In this document: one piece after another, positions 1 through 10,760 of the stretch | Layout: every line of letters begins with the position of its first letter | Position numbering within the stretch: the first letter of the stretch is position 1 | NCBI GenBank assembly: GCA_012517315.1 | Contig: JAAYVE010000015.1 | Span: 25,527-89,526, forward strand | DNA: 64,000 nucleotides | Direction: 5' to 3' | Source: Deltaproteobacteria bacterium | Lineage (GTDB): Bacteria > Desulfobacterota > Syntrophobacteria > Syntrophobacterales > Syntrophobacteraceae | Made by a program: the position numbers and the translations under genes | Notes under the pieces: model-generated | What the model saw: only the letters and a program-made list of their open reading frames with translations | The model's database searches: none | What the model was told of the DNA's origin: nothing

Positions 1-974
1 CGGATGACCCCCATCTCCATGGGGATCTGGGAAGCCTCGGCAAATCCCAGGGCTGCGTAATTCCCCGAATCGGGAAAGGGCATGACGAGGTCCGCCTTGA
101 TGGAAGCGTGTTCCCTTGCCAGAAGATGCCCCAGGCGTTTTCGAAACAGGTAAACGTTCTGACCGAAAATGTTGCTGTCCGGTCTCGCAAAGTAAATGAA
201 CTCAAAAATGCAGTATGCCGGCTTGGCGGGGGGGAACGGATGAAGAGAGCGCAGGCCGTGTTCGTCGATGATGAGGATTTCCCCCGGTTCCACATCCCGG
301 ATGTAGTCGGCTTCGATGAGGTCGAAGGCGCATGTCTCCGACGAGAGCACGTAACCGCCGTTGAGTTGGCCCAGACAAAGAGGCCGGAAGCCTCGAGGAT
401 CCCGAATGCCGATGAGCTTGTCCTTGGTGCACATGACGAGGGAATAGGCTCCCTTGATGCGCCCGAGGGACCGCACCAGCGCCTCTTCAATCCCGCAGCC
501 CGCGTTGCGGGCTAAGAGGTGCATGATCACTTCCGTGTCCATGGTGGATTGGAAGATGGCACCCTGGGCCTCCAGTTCATACCTCAGGGGAACCGCGTTC
601 ACCAGGTTTCCGTTGTGGGCGATGCCGTAATAGTCCCCTCCGTGGCTGACCACGAAGGGCTGGGCATTGCACAGGAGCGAGGATCCGGTGGTGGAATAAC
701 GGACGTGTCCGATGGAGAGATCCCCCCGGAGGGCCTGGAGGGTTTCCTCCTTGAAGATGTCCGGGACGAGCCCCATGTGCTTGTAATGTCTCAGTTGGCT
801 CCTGTCGGAGACGGCAATGCCGGCGCTCTCCTGGCCCCGGTGCTGCAGCGCGTACAGTCCGAAATACGTCAGTTTGGCAGCGTCCGGATGACCAAAGACA
901 CCAAATATGCCGCATTCCTCGCCCTTGCGGGGGCGATACGGCGCCAGTGCTTCCAGCTTGCTTTCCTGCAACAT
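1..974 (-). CDS. purF: Amidophosphoribosyltransferase PurF (3' end outside window)
   Basis: First committed step of purine synthesis: PRPP plus glutamine gives phosphoribosylamine. The N-terminal glutaminase begins with a short propeptide of about 20 residues before the catalytic Cys21 in the motif CGIFGV, followed by ALQHRGQESAGI. This matches Bacillus-type PurF enzymes that expose Cys1 by autocleavage. Near the left edge the frame still reads PurF-like (PFPDSGNYAALGFAEAS), so about 325 residues are visible and the C-terminus is missing. The start is the ATG at 974. The gene lies 88 bp after carB on the same strand, so carA-carB-purF probably form one nucleotide-synthesis transcript. Confidence 0.93.
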   Translation of the reverse strand, partial: MLQESKLEALAPYRPRKGEECGIFGVFGHPDAAKLTYFGLYALQHRGQESAGIAVSDRSQLRHYKHMGLVPDIFKEETLQALRGDLSIGHVRYSTTGSSLLCNAQPFVVSHGGDYYGIAHNGNLVNAVPLRYELEAQGAIFQSTMDTEVIMHLLARNAGCGIEEALVRSLGRIKGAYSLVMCTKDKLIGIRDPRGFRPLCLGQLNGGYVLSSETCAFDLIEADYIRDVEPGEILIIDEHGLRSLHPFPPAKPAYCIFEFIYFARPDSNIFGQNVYLFRKRLGHLLAREHASIKADLVMPFPDSGNYAALGFAEASQIPMEMGVI

Positions 975-1062
975 GCCACCTGTCCAAACGAGAAGGGCGG
1001 CAGGAACTCCAACCGGGAAAACCCGGCGGACTTCTCATGGCCCCCGGCTCGAAAACCCAGAC

Positions 1063-4000
1063 TCAGAGGGTCTTCTGTTCGGCGTTTTGACTGTGATACT
1101 CCTGGATGGTCTTCACGTCCCAATCCCCCTTCTGAAGCTCCCCGACTGCTTCAGCCATGGCCTTGGCACCCGCGATCGTGGTGGTGTAGGGGATATTGTA
1201 CACCAATGTGGTGCGCCTGATTTCATATGAATCGGAATACGTCTTCTTCCCCAGGCTGGTATTGATGACCAGTTGGATATCCCCGTTCTTTATGCGGTCC
1301 AAAACGTGGGGACGTCCTTCCTTGAGTTTGAAAACCCGCTCGGCGGGTACTCCATGATTCCTCAGGAACGCCGCCGTCCCGGAGGTGGCCACGATGCCAA
1401 AACCGAGATCACTGAATCTCCGGGCCACGGGCAGCAGCTTTTCCTTGTCGGCGTCGTGAACGCTTACGAAGACGTTGCCGTTTCTGGGGAGGTCGAAGCC
1501 GGCCGCCGCCTGGCTTTTGGCGAAGGCAATGCCGAAATTGGAGCCGATGCCCATTACTTCCCCCGTGGACTTCATCTCCGGTCCCAAAAGAATGTCCACG
1601 TCAGGAAACCTCGAGAAGGGGAAAACCGATTCCTTCACCGAAAGGTGAGTGGGCGCCGGTTCCTTCTCGAATCCCAGTTCCTTCAATGATTTCCCAAGCA
1701 TAACCTTGGTTGCCAGCTTTGCCAATGGCACCCCGATGGCTTTGCTCACAAAAGGGATCGTCCGGGAAGCCCTCGGGTTCACCTCCAGAAGATAGATTTC
1801 GTTTTGCTGGATGGCGTACTGGATGTTCATGAGTCCAACGACCCTGAGTTCCCGCGCGATTTCCCTGGTCTGGCGGCGGATTTCCTCCTGGATATGGGAA
1901 GAAACAGTGATGGGTGGAAGCACGCAGGCGCTATCTCCCGAGTGGATCCCCGCCTGCTCAATGTGTTCCATGATTCCCCCGACCACCGTTGTGTGCCCGT
2001 CGCTCAACGCATCCACATCCAGTTCCACGGCGTCTTCCAGGAACTGATCAATGAGAATGGGGTGCCCTGGGGAGACATGCACCGCCGTTTTCATGAATTC
2101 CCTGAGCATGTTCTCGTCGTAGACGATTTCCATGGCACGCCCTCCCAGGACATAGGAGGGGCGCACCACCACCGGAAACCCGATGGATCGGGCTGCCTCA
2201 ACGGCTTCGTCCACGTGGAAGGCGGTAGCGTTTCGTGGCTGCTTCAGGCCCAGTTTGTGGACCAGTTGCTGGAATCGCTTCCGGTCTTCAGCCCGGTCGA
2301 TGGCGTCGGGCGGGGTGCCCAGGATGGTCGCCCCCGCCCTTGCCAGCGGCACTGCCAGGTTCAAGGGGGTCTGCCCGCCGAACTGGACGATGAGGCCCGT
2401 GGGTTTTTCCGTCTCCAGGATATGCAACACGTCCTCGCGGGTGAGCGGTTCGAAGTAGAGTTTGTCGGAGGTGTCGTAATCCGTGGAGACCGTCTCCGGG
2501 TTGGAGTTCACCATGACGGATTCCACGCCTTCCTCCTTCAGGGAGAAAGACGCGTGCACGCAGCAGTAGTCGAATTCGATGCCTTGGCCGATGCGGTTGG
2601 GTCCACCCCCCAGGATGACCACCTTGGGGCGCTGAGATACCCGCGCCTCCTCTTCCGTCTCGTAAGTGGAATAGTAATAAGGGGTGTAAGCCTCGAACTC
2701 GGCGGCGCAGGTGTCCACAAGCTTGTACACAGGCGACAGTCCCAGTTCCACTCTTCTGCGACGAACGGTTTCCTCATCCGTTCCAGTGAGTTCCGCAAGT
2801 CTCACGTCGGAGAAACCCCAGGACTTGGTGAAACGGAGAAGCTCCGGATCCTGGAACACTCTCTCCCGCAGGGGGCCCTTGAGCTCCGTTTCCAATTGAA
2901 TGATCTGGCGGATGTGGTGGAGAAACCAGGGGTCGATGGACGTGAGCCGGTGAGCCTCATCCACGGTCATGCCCAGCTTGAAGGCCTCTCCCAGCTCCAT
3001 CAAGCGCCTGGAACTGGGACGGCGCAGTCTGCGACTCAGTTCTTCCAGGTAGTCTGGGCCAGCGTCTTCCGGTGGGTCCACAAAACCCCACCGACCCGTT
3101 TCCAGAGAACGGACGGCCTTGTGGAGCGCTTCCTTGAAGGTGCGCCCGATGGCCATGGTTTCCCCCACCGATTTCATGGACGTGGTGAGGAGGTCTTCCG
3201 TCTTAGGGAATTTCTCGAAGGTGAAACGGGGAATCTTCACCACGCAGTAGTCGATGGTGGGTTCAAAGGAGGCACGGGTCTCCCGGGTGATGTCGTTTGC
3301 GATTTCATCGAGGGAATAACCCACAGCCAATTTGGCGGCGATTTTGGCGATGGGGAACCCCGTGGCCTTGGAGGCGAGGGCGGAGGACCGGGAAACCCTC
3401 GGGTTCATTTCGATCACCACCATTTCCCCGTTTTCCGGGTTGACGGCGAACTGCACGTTGGAGCCTCCCGTCTCCACGCCCACTTCCCGCAGGATGGCGA
3501 TGGAAGCGTCCCGCATCCGCTGGTATTCACGATCGCTGAGGGTCTGGGCCGGTGCGACGGTGATGGAGTCCCCCGTGTGCACGCCCATGGGATCCATGTT
3601 CTCGATGGAGCAGATGATCACCACGTTGTCCATGGTGTCCCTCATGACCTCCAGCTCGAACTCCTTCCATCCCAGGACCGATTCCTCCAACATCACCGTA
3701 TGGATGAAACTGGCGTCGAGGCCTTGGCCGGCGAGATCGAGCAGTTCCTCCCTGTTGTACGCCACCCCTCCTCCTGTGCCTCCCAGGGTGAAAGAGGGTC
3801 GGACGATGATGGGAAAGCCGATCTCTGAAGCGATCTCCTCCACCTGCGCAAGAGATCGGGCGATCCCGCTGGCAGGCACCTTGAGGCCGATTCGTTTCAT
3901 GGCGTCCCGAAAGAGTTCCCGGTCTTCCGCTTTCTTGATGACGTCGGCGCGGGCCCCGATCATCTCCACATTGTAACGGTCGAGCACTCCCATTTCGGCG

Positions 4001-4305
4001 ACCCTCACGGCCACATTGAGGGCGGTCTGGCCTCCGAGGGTGGGCAAGAGGGCGTCAGGCCGCTCCCGGGCGATGACCTTGGCCACCGCTTCCGGGGTGA
4101 TGGGCTCGATGTAGGTCCGGTCCGCCGTCTCGGGATCCGTCATGATCGTTGCCGGATTGCTGTTGATCAGGACGATCCGGTACCCCTCCTCCCTCAGGGC
4201 CTTGCAGGCCTGCGTCCCTGAGTAGTCGAACTCACAGGCCTGGCTGATGATGATGGGGCCGGAGCCGATGATGAGGATCTTCTCGATGTCTGTGCGTTTT
4301 GGCAT
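1063..4305 (-). CDS. carB: Carbamoyl-phosphate synthase large subunit
   Basis: Makes carbamoyl phosphate from bicarbonate, ammonia (channelled from CarA) and 2 ATP, for pyrimidines and arginine. The protein is 1080 residues, the normal family length. It has two homologous ATP-grasp halves: the first opens with [18 protein letters not shown] and the second with [22 protein letters not shown]-terminal MGS-like allosteric domain follows from about residue 940. The open frame extends further upstream into carA, but the ATG at 4305 gives the conserved N-terminus [17 protein letters not shown] and has a GAGGAA-type ribosome site, so I chose it. It starts 94 bp after carA ends. Confidence 0.97.
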   Translation of the reverse strand: MPKRTDIEKILIIGSGPIIISQACEFDYSGTQACKALREEGYRIVLINSNPATIMTDPETADRTYIEPITPEAVAKVIARERPDALLPTLGGQTALNVAVRVAEMGVLDRYNVEMIGARADVIKKAEDRELFRDAMKRIGLKVPASGIARSLAQVEEIASEIGFPIIVRPSFTLGGTGGGVAYNREELLDLAGQGLDASFIHTVMLEESVLGWKEFELEVMRDTMDNVVIICSIENMDPMGVHTGDSITVAPAQTLSDREYQRMRDASIAILREVGVETGGSNVQFAVNPENGEMVVIEMNPRVSRSSALASKATGFPIAKIAAKLAVGYSLDEIANDITRETRASFEPTIDYCVVKIPRFTFEKFPKTEDLLTTSMKSVGETMAIGRTFKEALHKAVRSLETGRWGFVDPPEDAGPDYLEELSRRLRRPSSRRLMELGEAFKLGMTVDEAHRLTSIDPWFLHHIRQIIQLETELKGPLRERVFQDPELLRFTKSWGFSDVRLAELTGTDEETVRRRRVELGLSPVYKLVDTCAAEFEAYTPYYYSTYETEEEARVSQRPKVVILGGGPNRIGQGIEFDYCCVHASFSLKEEGVESVMVNSNPETVSTDYDTSDKLYFEPLTREDVLHILETEKPTGLIVQFGGQTPLNLAVPLARAGATILGTPPDAIDRAEDRKRFQQLVHKLGLKQPRNATAFHVDEAVEAARSIGFPVVVRPSYVLGGRAMEIVYDENMLREFMKTAVHVSPGHPILIDQFLEDAVELDVDALSDGHTTVVGGIMEHIEQAGIHSGDSACVLPPITVSSHIQEEIRRQTREIARELRVVGLMNIQYAIQQNEIYLLEVNPRASRTIPFVSKAIGVPLAKLATKVMLGKSLKELGFEKEPAPTHLSVKESVFPFSRFPDVDILLGPEMKSTGEVMGIGSNFGIAFAKSQAAAGFDLPRNGNVFVSVHDADKEKLLPVARRFSDLGFGIVATSGTAAFLRNHGVPAERVFKLKEGRPHVLDRIKNGDIQLVINTSLGKKTYSDSYEIRRTTLVYNIPYTTTIAGAKAMAEAVGELQKGDWDVKTIQEYHSQNAEQKTL

Positions 4306-4399
4306 GTGTCCCTGTTCCTCGCGCCCCCTCCAGAGGGCCCGCGTGACCTTTCGGGGGCGTTCCACCGCCCCCGTTCCCCTGGGCGTGTCGGGCGCCTCC

Positions 4400-5539
4400 T
4401 CAGGCCCTTTCCATGAGGCGGACGAAACGCTCGAACAAGTAGGCCGCGTCATGGGGCCCGGGGGAGGCCTCGGGATGGTACTGGACGCTGAAGGCTTGAA
4501 GGTCCGGGTGTTCCATTCCTTCCAGGGTGTTGTCGTTCAGGTTCACGTGAGTCAGCCGCACTCCCGCGTTGGAAAGTGATTGTGGGTCCACGCAGTAGCC
4601 GTGATTCTGGGACGTGATCTCCACCTTGCCGGTGGTCATGTCCTTCACAGGCTGGTTCACTCCCCGGTGGCCGAACTTCAGTTTGAAGGTCCTTCCTCCA
4701 AGCGCGAGTCCCATGATTTGATGTCCAAGACAGATGCCGAACATGGGACGCCGGCCCAGCAGTTCCCGGACCGTATGGATCACATGATGGACCGCCGCCG
4801 GATCTCCCGGACCGTTGGAGAGAAAAATGCCGTCGGGTTGGGTGGCCAAGACCTCTTCCGCCGTAGACCCCGCAGGCAACACGAGCACCTGGCAGCCGGC
4901 ACGCTCCAGGTTGCGAAGAATGTTGTACTTGATGCCGCAGTCGATGGCGGTCACTCGAAAGCCTGAGTCACCCGCGTCCCATGTGGCGGGGATATCGGTT
5001 CTTTTCACCCCGTCTTTCCAGCGGTAAGGGCGCTCACATGTCACTCTCTCGACCATGTCCACGCCGTTGAGCCCGGGGAAAGCCAAGACTTCGTCCAGTA
5101 AAGTCCGGACATCCTCCGTGTCCGTCGCCACGACGCCCCGCATGGCTCCCAAGCGGCGGATGTGCCGGGTGAGCGCCCTTGTGTCGATTCCCTCGACACC
5201 CATGACTCCATGTGCATTGAGGAACTCCGAGAGACTCCGCCTGCTTCTCCAGTTGCTGCAGAATTCCTGATACTCCCGCACCAGAAAAGCCTCCACCTGC
5301 ACCGATGCCGATTCCATGTCCTCATCGTTGATCCCGTACGTGCCGGTGAGGGGATAAGTCATGGCCACGATCTGGCCCTTGTAGGATGGGTCGGTCAGCA
5401 CTTCCTGGTAGCCCGTCATGCCCGTGTTGAAAACCACCTCACCCAGGGCGCGGCCATGCCCGGCGAAGGAATACCCTTTGAAAACGGTCCCGTCCTCCAG
5501 CACGACGAGTGCCGGTGTTCTCTCCCACGGAGAAGACAT
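4400..5539 (-). CDS. carA: Carbamoyl-phosphate synthase small (glutaminase) subunit
   Basis: Hydrolyses glutamine and passes ammonia to CarB. The protein is 379 residues: an N-terminal CPSase small-chain domain ([30 protein letters not shown]) and a C-terminal class I glutamine amidotransferase. The nucleophile Cys270 lies in GICLGHQ and the His/Glu pair in [12 protein letters not shown]. Two close ATGs are possible. The one at 5539 sits 6 nt after GAGGAG and is preferred over the one at 5545, which overlaps the ribosome site. It is first in the carA-carB-purF operon, with a promoter-like sequence about 75 bp upstream. Confidence 0.96.
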   Translation of the reverse strand: MSSPWERTPALVVLEDGTVFKGYSFAGHGRALGEVVFNTGMTGYQEVLTDPSYKGQIVAMTYPLTGTYGINDEDMESASVQVEAFLVREYQEFCSNWRSRRSLSEFLNAHGVMGVEGIDTRALTRHIRRLGAMRGVVATDTEDVRTLLDEVLAFPGLNGVDMVERVTCERPYRWKDGVKRTDIPATWDAGDSGFRVTAIDCGIKYNILRNLERAGCQVLVLPAGSTAEEVLATQPDGIFLSNGPGDPAAVHHVIHTVRELLGRRPMFGICLGHQIMGLALGGRTFKLKFGHRGVNQPVKDMTTGKVEITSQNHGYCVDPQSLSNAGVRLTHVNLNDNTLEGMEHPDLQAFSVQYHPEASPGPHDAAYLFERFVRLMERA

Positions 5540-5841
5540 GTGCATCTCCTCGAACTGTCCAATGATTCCAAGCGACTTCCGCCCGGGACATTCCCCAGGA
5601 CGAGTCGCCCAATATTAACGATAAATGTCGAATTGGCAACTGATTTTAGAGCAATTTTGTTGCAGTTGACCAATCCACGGTCACGGCAACCGGTTTGAAC
5701 CACAGATGGCAAGGAGAGGCGGGAAGAGCAAGGGGAGCGTGGAGGTGCCGCGATGGGAGTGACCTTGGGAGAACCGCCCGTCGTGGGGGAGAGCGGCCTG
5801 TGCTTCTCCCACTCTGAGCGAATTCGCTGCAGGCACAAGGC
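5540..5841. other. Intergenic region between carA and kdsB
   Basis: About 300 bp between two minus-strand genes. The part nearest carA holds the promoter-like sequence described at 5612-5639. The open frames in the rest have no recognisable product or convincing ribosome site. No strong terminator for kdsB was seen. Confidence 0.5.
5612..5639 (-). promoter_or_regulatory. Possible sigma-70 promoter for carAB-purF
   Basis: On the minus strand TTGCCA (5639-5634) is followed after 16 nt by TAATAT (5617-5612), in an AT-rich patch unlike the surrounding GC-rich DNA. It lies about 75 bp upstream of carA. The spacing is acceptable for sigma-70. No attenuator or PyrR site was recognised between it and carA. 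Confidence 0.45.
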
Positions 5842-6609
5842 TCAAAAAATGGAATTGCCGTCAAGGATTCGGGCCACCTTCGCCAAGTCGTCAGGAGTGT
5901 CCACGCCGAAGGTCTCCCAGGGGGAGATCGCCACCTGGATGGGGTATCCATGTTCCAGTGCTCTCAGCTGTTCGAGCATTTCAGCCGTCTCAAGCGGCGT
6001 GGGCGGAAGGCGGGTGAAGGTTTCGAGAAAAGATTGGCGATAGGCGTAGTATCCCAGATGCTTGAGAAAGAGGGATCCCTCGGTGAGGGAGGAGGAGGCT
6101 GTGGGCGTCTCCCGGAAAAAAGGAATGGGCGATCTCGAAAAGTAAAGGGCCCTTTTTTTGCGGTCCAGGACCAGTTTCACCACGTTGGGATTGTGAAAAT
6201 CCTCGTCACTGTTGCTGGGATGGGCAAGGGTCGCCATCGGACAGTCCTGGGCCAGCGCAAGCGCTGCTACGAGGGCGTCCACCATTTCAGGGCGCACCAG
6301 GGGTTCGTCGCCCTGGATGTTTGCTACGATGTCCTCAGGAGCCAGCCCAAGCTTTGTTCCGGCCTCCGCCAGTCGGTCGGTCCCGCTGGCATGGTGTTCC
6401 CCCGTCATGATCACTTCTCCTCCGAAATCCCGGACGGCGCGAAAAATGCGGTGGTCGTCCGTGGCGACAACCAACTTCTGAAGGGAGGCGCTTCCGGCAG
6501 CCCTCTCGAAGACGTGCTGGATCATGGGCTTTCCGAGGATGAGGGCCAGAGGCTTCCCTGGAAAGCGGGTGGAATGGTATCTGGCAGGTATGATGCCGAC
6601 GATGTTCAT
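5842..6609 (-). CDS. kdsB: 3-deoxy-manno-octulosonate cytidylyltransferase (CMP-KDO synthetase)
   Basis: Activates KDO with CTP for lipopolysaccharide inner-core synthesis, so the organism has a Gram-negative outer membrane. The protein is 255 residues, typical for KdsB. It opens with IIPARYHSTRFPGKPL, the nucleotide-binding signature of the family. Other conserved blocks are VVATDDHRI, MTGEHHASGTDRLAE and NIQGDEPLV, and SRSPIPFFRE in the C-terminal half. The ATG at 6609 is the only start that keeps the conserved N-terminus. A possible small gene lies just upstream on the same strand. Confidence 0.95.
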   Translation of the reverse strand: MNIVGIIPARYHSTRFPGKPLALILGKPMIQHVFERAAGSASLQKLVVATDDHRIFRAVRDFGGEVIMTGEHHASGTDRLAEAGTKLGLAPEDIVANIQGDEPLVRPEMVDALVAALALAQDCPMATLAHPSNSDEDFHNPNVVKLVLDRKKRALYFSRSPIPFFRETPTASSSLTEGSLFLKHLGYYAYRQSFLETFTRLPPTPLETAEMLEQLRALEHGYPIQVAISPWETFGVDTPDDLAKVARILDGNSIF

Positions 6610-6681
6610 CTGGAGTTGCGCTCACATGAAGAAACTGTCACGTGAAGACCAAGTGACGACCTTTGGCGACCGGGCATGCCT

Positions 6682-6870
6682 TTACTCCGGCAGTTCCGGG
6701 CCCCGCAGCTGCTTCCATGAAGTTTGCCGTGGATTTTGGATGAGCTGCATCACTTCCGTAATCCTCTCCCCATTCTCCGGAAAGACTGCCATTTTGGGGT
6801 GATGAATATACACCATGGGGGAGCTTCCCACGCAAACGGAAATGTCGAGGGCGGGGAACCTTCTTTCCAT
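6682..6870 (-). CDS. Possible small protein of 62 residues, unknown
   Basis: A short frame upstream of kdsB on the same strand, starting MERRFPALDISVCVGSSP and ending PGPELPE-like (RGPELPE). It has a composition plausible for a real protein, with hydrophobic residues in VYIHHPKMAVFPENG and ITEVMQLIQN. I do not recognise a family. The ribosome site is poor: AAAAGGG directly abuts the ATG. It could be a leader of kdsB or chance coding. Confidence is low. Confidence 0.3.
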   Translation of the reverse strand: MERRFPALDISVCVGSSPMVYIHHPKMAVFPENGERITEVMQLIQNPRQTSWKQLRGPELPE

Positions 6871-6961
6871 CCCTTTTCCCCGTGTGCTATTTTGAGTCCC
6901 TTCGGCCCGACCGTTCCGTAAAAGGGGCGTTCGGTTCAACTTGCTGTGAGGATGCAGACCC

Positions 6962-9709
6962 ATGGGGGACCAGGACCGGATTCAAGAAGCTTCTCAGTAT
7001 TTCGCCATCCTTCTTCGGCGCCGTCCCGACTTTGCACGGTGGCTGCTGGAAGAGCGCCAGGTCCGGCGGCGCTATCCGCTGCCGGAGCTCTATACGGAGT
7101 TGAAGACCGTCGCTCGGGAGGCCGGGTCTCTTTCCCGCCTTTTTGTGATGTTCAGGGAGTTCAAGCAGCGCCATTTCCTGAGAATCGGCACCCGTGACCT
7201 CTTTGGGTTGGCGGATCTGGCGGAAACGACTGCCCAGTTGAGCGATCTTGCCGGGGTTGCACTCCAGGTGGGATTGGAGCTGCTCGGAGATCACCCCGAC
7301 TGGTGGCTGGGGGAAGAAGGCCGGGCGTCTTGGGATTCATGGAGGAGGGGATCGCGTCTGATCGTCATGGGCCTTGGAAAACTGGGCGGACAGGAGCTCA
7401 ACTATGTCTCCGACGTGGATCTCCTTTTCCTGGAAGCCTCCAGGGAAGAGAGTCTTTTGGAAGAGCCCGCCGATCGCATTGTGGTGAGCCGCCTCTGCCA
7501 GACGCTTTCCAGGCTTCTTTCAGAGAACGTGGAAGGAGACCGGGTTTTTCAGGTGGACCTCCGTCTCAGACCCCAGGGAAAGGATGGACCTCTCGTCCCG
7601 AGCCTTTCCTCCGCAACGGATTACTACCTCAACTGCGGGAGACCGTGGGAACGACAGGTGCTGCTGAAGGCGCGCCCGGTGGCCGGAGACCGTTCACTGG
7701 GCATGTCCTTCGTGCACGAGGTCAGGCCGTTTGTCTTTCGGCGCTTCCTGGATTTTCAGGCCCTGGACGAACTCCGTGAAATGAGGGACAAGATCCTGGC
7801 GGAAGGAGTGCGGCCGACTCCGGGGTGGGAAAGATTTGACGTGAAATTGGGTGTGGGCGGCATCAGGGAAGTGGAGTTCCTCGTCCAGTCCCTGCAGCTC
7901 ATCTACGGCGGTCGCCATCCGGAACTGGATGAGCCCAACACGCTGCGTTGCCTGGACAGGCTTCAGGATTTCCGTCTGCTCCCCGGAGAGGTCGCCCGGG
8001 AACTGAAGGTGTCCTATGCCTTTCTCAGGAAGGTGGAACATTGGGTGCAGCTGGACCAGAACCGCCAGACCCAGAAACTGCCCCAGTCCCAGGAAGCGCA
8101 GGAACGCCTGGCTCGGGCCCTGGGTTTCCAGGACTACGCGGGGGATTTCCTTCGGCGCCTGGAGGAAACGTGCCGGTACGTGCATGAACGCTTCAGGGAC
8201 CTTTTCCACTCGGAGGGAACGCGTGGGGGTTTCGCCTCTCTGCAGGAAGAGGCCCCCGCCGAAGCCGAAAGGACCGCTTCCGTGGAATCCGCTTACCCTC
8301 GGGAACTGCTCTCGCAACTCCTCAAGAGGACGGAATTTTTCCCCGGCGCGGTAAAGCAAGCTGCAATGAAGACATTGTCGGCTTTCAGCAGTACTCCGCA
8401 CGGAGATGTGCAGGAGAAGGTGCTTGTTCGGCTGGATCGATATCTGCAGCAGGCGGCCAGGCGCCCAGGTCTGACCCGGCTGCTGGGGAATGCCGCCTCC
8501 TGGCTGGAAGATTGCTTTCTGGGGATTGCCCGCAGCGAGATGCTGAGCGATCTGCTGTCCCACCATCCCAGCCTGGTTGAAGGGATGGCCTCTGCATCAG
8601 GGAGCTGTCCGGACCCGGAATCATGGGAGGAAGGAGCCTTACACCTGCTCCATCGGGTGGAGAATTACGAGGAAGCCCTGGAATGGATCCGCCGCCTCAA
8701 GAACGAGCGCATCCTGCAATTGGCCCTGGCCGACCTGAAGGGGGGCCTCACCTGCGTCGAACTGGAACGGAACCTTTCGGCGATTGCCGATTTCGCAGTC
8801 CGGTCCACATTTGAGCAGGTGAGACGGCACCTGGCCCTTCCCGAGGAACTCCCATTGTGCGTCCTCGCCATGGGGCGGCTGGGCAGCAGGGAAATGAGCT
8901 ACCTCTCAGATCTGGATCTCGTTTTCGTGTACGGTTTTGGTGACTTGGAGTCACGGGAGGAGATCCCCCCTGACGTCATTCGCCTGATCCAGCGGTTCAT
9001 GCGGATGTTGAGCACGCCCCTTCAGGAGGGTCCCGGTTATCCCGTGGATGCCCGCCTCAGGCCGACCGGCAACTACGGTCCCCTCGTGGTGACCGGCAAG
9101 TCCTGGTGGAACTATTACGCGGAAGATGCGGATCTTTGGGAGATCCAGGCGTTGCTGCGCATCCGGTGCGTGGCGGGTGACGAACGGCTGGGGGAGTGGA
9201 TCGAGAAGAGGACAGAAGAAATCTGCTACAGGCAAAGAAGCCCCGCCACGGTGTGGAGCCGGCTCTGCCATCTGCGGCAACGCATGGAAAAGGAAAGGAC
9301 TGACGAAAAGGGGGAGATCCTGGACATCAAGCTCGGGAGCGGTGGGTTGGTGGACCTCGAGTTTTTGGCCCAGGGGCACCAGTTGACGGAAGGCTGGAGG
9401 GATCCACGCCTGAGGAGTCGGTCCATTCACGGGATGCTGCCCGCTGCAATGGAAGCCGTGGGAAAGACGGATGGAGAGAGAAAAGCGGCGGGGAAGGCTC
9501 TGCTTCAATTGCGCTCACTTCAGCATCGGCTGCGGCTGCATACCAATTTCCCCACCTCCAGGATCACCCCGGAGCAGTTCGACGCCCTGGGGAGATTCGG
9601 TTTGTGGCCGCCCCGGGAGACGGGAGCGGACCTCGAGTGCTGGGAGGACCTCCTGCGCGTGCGAAAGGCGGTACGCTCCCTCCTGAGGGAAGTCTGCCCG
9701 GATCTGTGA
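6962..9709 (+). CDS. glnE: Bifunctional glutamine synthetase adenylyltransferase / adenylyl-removing enzyme
   Basis: Adenylylates and deadenylylates glutamine synthetase in response to PII and glutamine. The protein is 915 residues, a little short beside the usual 940-980, with the shortfall at the N-terminus. Two nucleotidyltransferase domains are visible. The N-terminal one (about residue 136) reads GLGKLGGQELNYVSDVDLLF and corresponds to the deadenylylating half. The C-terminal one (about residue 636) reads AMGRLGSREMSYLSDLDL, the adenylylating half. Both keep the SDxD metal site. No PII or glutamine synthetase gene is adjacent. Confidence 0.95.
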   Translation: MGDQDRIQEASQYFAILLRRRPDFARWLLEERQVRRRYPLPELYTELKTVAREAGSLSRLFVMFREFKQRHFLRIGTRDLFGLADLAETTAQLSDLAGVALQVGLELLGDHPDWWLGEEGRASWDSWRRGSRLIVMGLGKLGGQELNYVSDVDLLFLEASREESLLEEPADRIVVSRLCQTLSRLLSENVEGDRVFQVDLRLRPQGKDGPLVPSLSSATDYYLNCGRPWERQVLLKARPVAGDRSLGMSFVHEVRPFVFRRFLDFQALDELREMRDKILAEGVRPTPGWERFDVKLGVGGIREVEFLVQSLQLIYGGRHPELDEPNTLRCLDRLQDFRLLPGEVARELKVSYAFLRKVEHWVQLDQNRQTQKLPQSQEAQERLARALGFQDYAGDFLRRLEETCRYVHERFRDLFHSEGTRGGFASLQEEAPAEAERTASVESAYPRELLSQLLKRTEFFPGAVKQAAMKTLSAFSSTPHGDVQEKVLVRLDRYLQQAARRPGLTRLLGNAASWLEDCFLGIARSEMLSDLLSHHPSLVEGMASASGSCPDPESWEEGALHLLHRVENYEEALEWIRRLKNERILQLALADLKGGLTCVELERNLSAIADFAVRSTFEQVRRHLALPEELPLCVLAMGRLGSREMSYLSDLDLVFVYGFGDLESREEIPPDVIRLIQRFMRMLSTPLQEGPGYPVDARLRPTGNYGPLVVTGKSWWNYYAEDADLWEIQALLRIRCVAGDERLGEWIEKRTEEICYRQRSPATVWSRLCHLRQRMEKERTDEKGEILDIKLGSGGLVDLEFLAQGHQLTEGWRDPRLRSRSIHGMLPAAMEAVGKTDGERKAAGKALLQLRSLQHRLRLHTNFPTSRITPEQFDALGRFGLWPPRETGADLECWEDLLRVRKAVRSLLREVCPDL

Positions 9710-9961
9710 AAGGAAATGATGGGGATGAAATAATGCCCGCCGCAGGGTTTGGGTCGCCCATGACGGGGGGAAATGACCTTTCCAGGAAAGTCTCCAATGA
9801 TTAACTCTTGAGTGACATGAAAACAGCCGTAGCGCAATCCACGGTGCCGCCATTAAGTATTGAGCCGCTTCACAGTCGCTCTCCAGTTTTGTCACAAGAG
9901 CGTCAGAAGTTTCGTATTGCTCGAAATTGCTGAAAAAATGATATCGAAGATCACAGAAGAT

Positions 9962-10747
9962 ATGCTAAACGTGCTGCGATGTGTCCATGTGAACGTGCCT
10001 TGGAAGTTCATGCCGCAATACCTTCCCATGGTCCTGCAGTTGAAGATGAACGTGGAAATCGGTTTTGAGGCGAAGGAACTGGACACGGTGAGGAGGAGTG
10101 AATTCAGGGAGGTTGCGGCGGAACTGCAGCGATGCGGCTGCAGGATCACCTTCCACAGCCCTTTTTGGGATCTCTGCACGGGAAGCGTTGACCGATTCGT
10201 GCGACACATCAGCCGGTTGAGGCTTCAACAGGCCCTGGACTTGGCAGAGATCTTCCAACCCATGCACATCGTCTGCCACACGGGCTATGATCCGAGACAC
10301 CACGGCCATTCGTGGATGTCGTGGGTGGAGCGGAGCCTGGAGGTGTGGGAGCCCCTGGTGCGGCAGGTGGAAAAGCTCCAAACGTACCTCTTGCTGGAAA
10401 ACGTCTGGGAGAAAGGTCCCCAATTGCACCGGGAGCTTTTCTCACGTGTGAATTCGCCCCAGTTTGGCTTCTGCCTGGACGTGGGGCATCAGAACGCCTT
10501 TTCCGAAACCTCGCTTCCTGTGTGGGTGCGAGACTTGGGAGAGGTGCTCAAAGAGATCCACATACACGACAACGACGGTTCCGGCGACGCCCATTTGCCC
10601 GTGGGTGCGGGAAACATCGATTTCGCAGCCCTCCGTTCCCAGTTGGAGAACAACGGCTGGAAACCCGTTCTCACGGTGGAGCCTCATCGAGAGGAGCATC
10701 TGCTGGAGACCCTTAAGGGGCTCCAGCGCGTTTGGAAGGTTTTCTGA
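9962..10747 (+). CDS. Sugar phosphate isomerase/epimerase family protein (TIM barrel)
   Basis: An AP-endonuclease-2-type TIM barrel of about 261 residues; the substrate is unknown. Typical metal-site blocks appear in order: HSPFWDLC, CHTGYDP, LLENVWE, FCLDVGHQNAFS, EIHIHDNDGSGDAHLPVG and TVEPH. The start is uncertain. ATGs at 9938 and 9962 are in frame and neither has a strong ribosome site. 9962 places the first beta strand (VLRCVHVNVP) at the very N-terminus, as is usual. It is followed 13 bp later by the thiamine-binding-protein gene, so it likely heads a four-gene operon ending with the Lon-like protease. Confidence 0.8.
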   Translation: MLNVLRCVHVNVPWKFMPQYLPMVLQLKMNVEIGFEAKELDTVRRSEFREVAAELQRCGCRITFHSPFWDLCTGSVDRFVRHISRLRLQQALDLAEIFQPMHIVCHTGYDPRHHGHSWMSWVERSLEVWEPLVRQVEKLQTYLLLENVWEKGPQLHRELFSRVNSPQFGFCLDVGHQNAFSETSLPVWVRDLGEVLKEIHIHDNDGSGDAHLPVGAGNIDFAALRSQLENNGWKPVLTVEPHREEHLLETLKGLQRVWKVF

Positions 10748-10760
10748 AGGGAGGTCTTGC

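Noticed and set aside
1804..3828. A 674-codon plus-strand open frame inside carB
   Set aside because: Antisense to a certain carB. Long antisense frames are common in GC-rich coding DNA with strong codon bias; the translation is His/Gly/Arg-rich with no family match.
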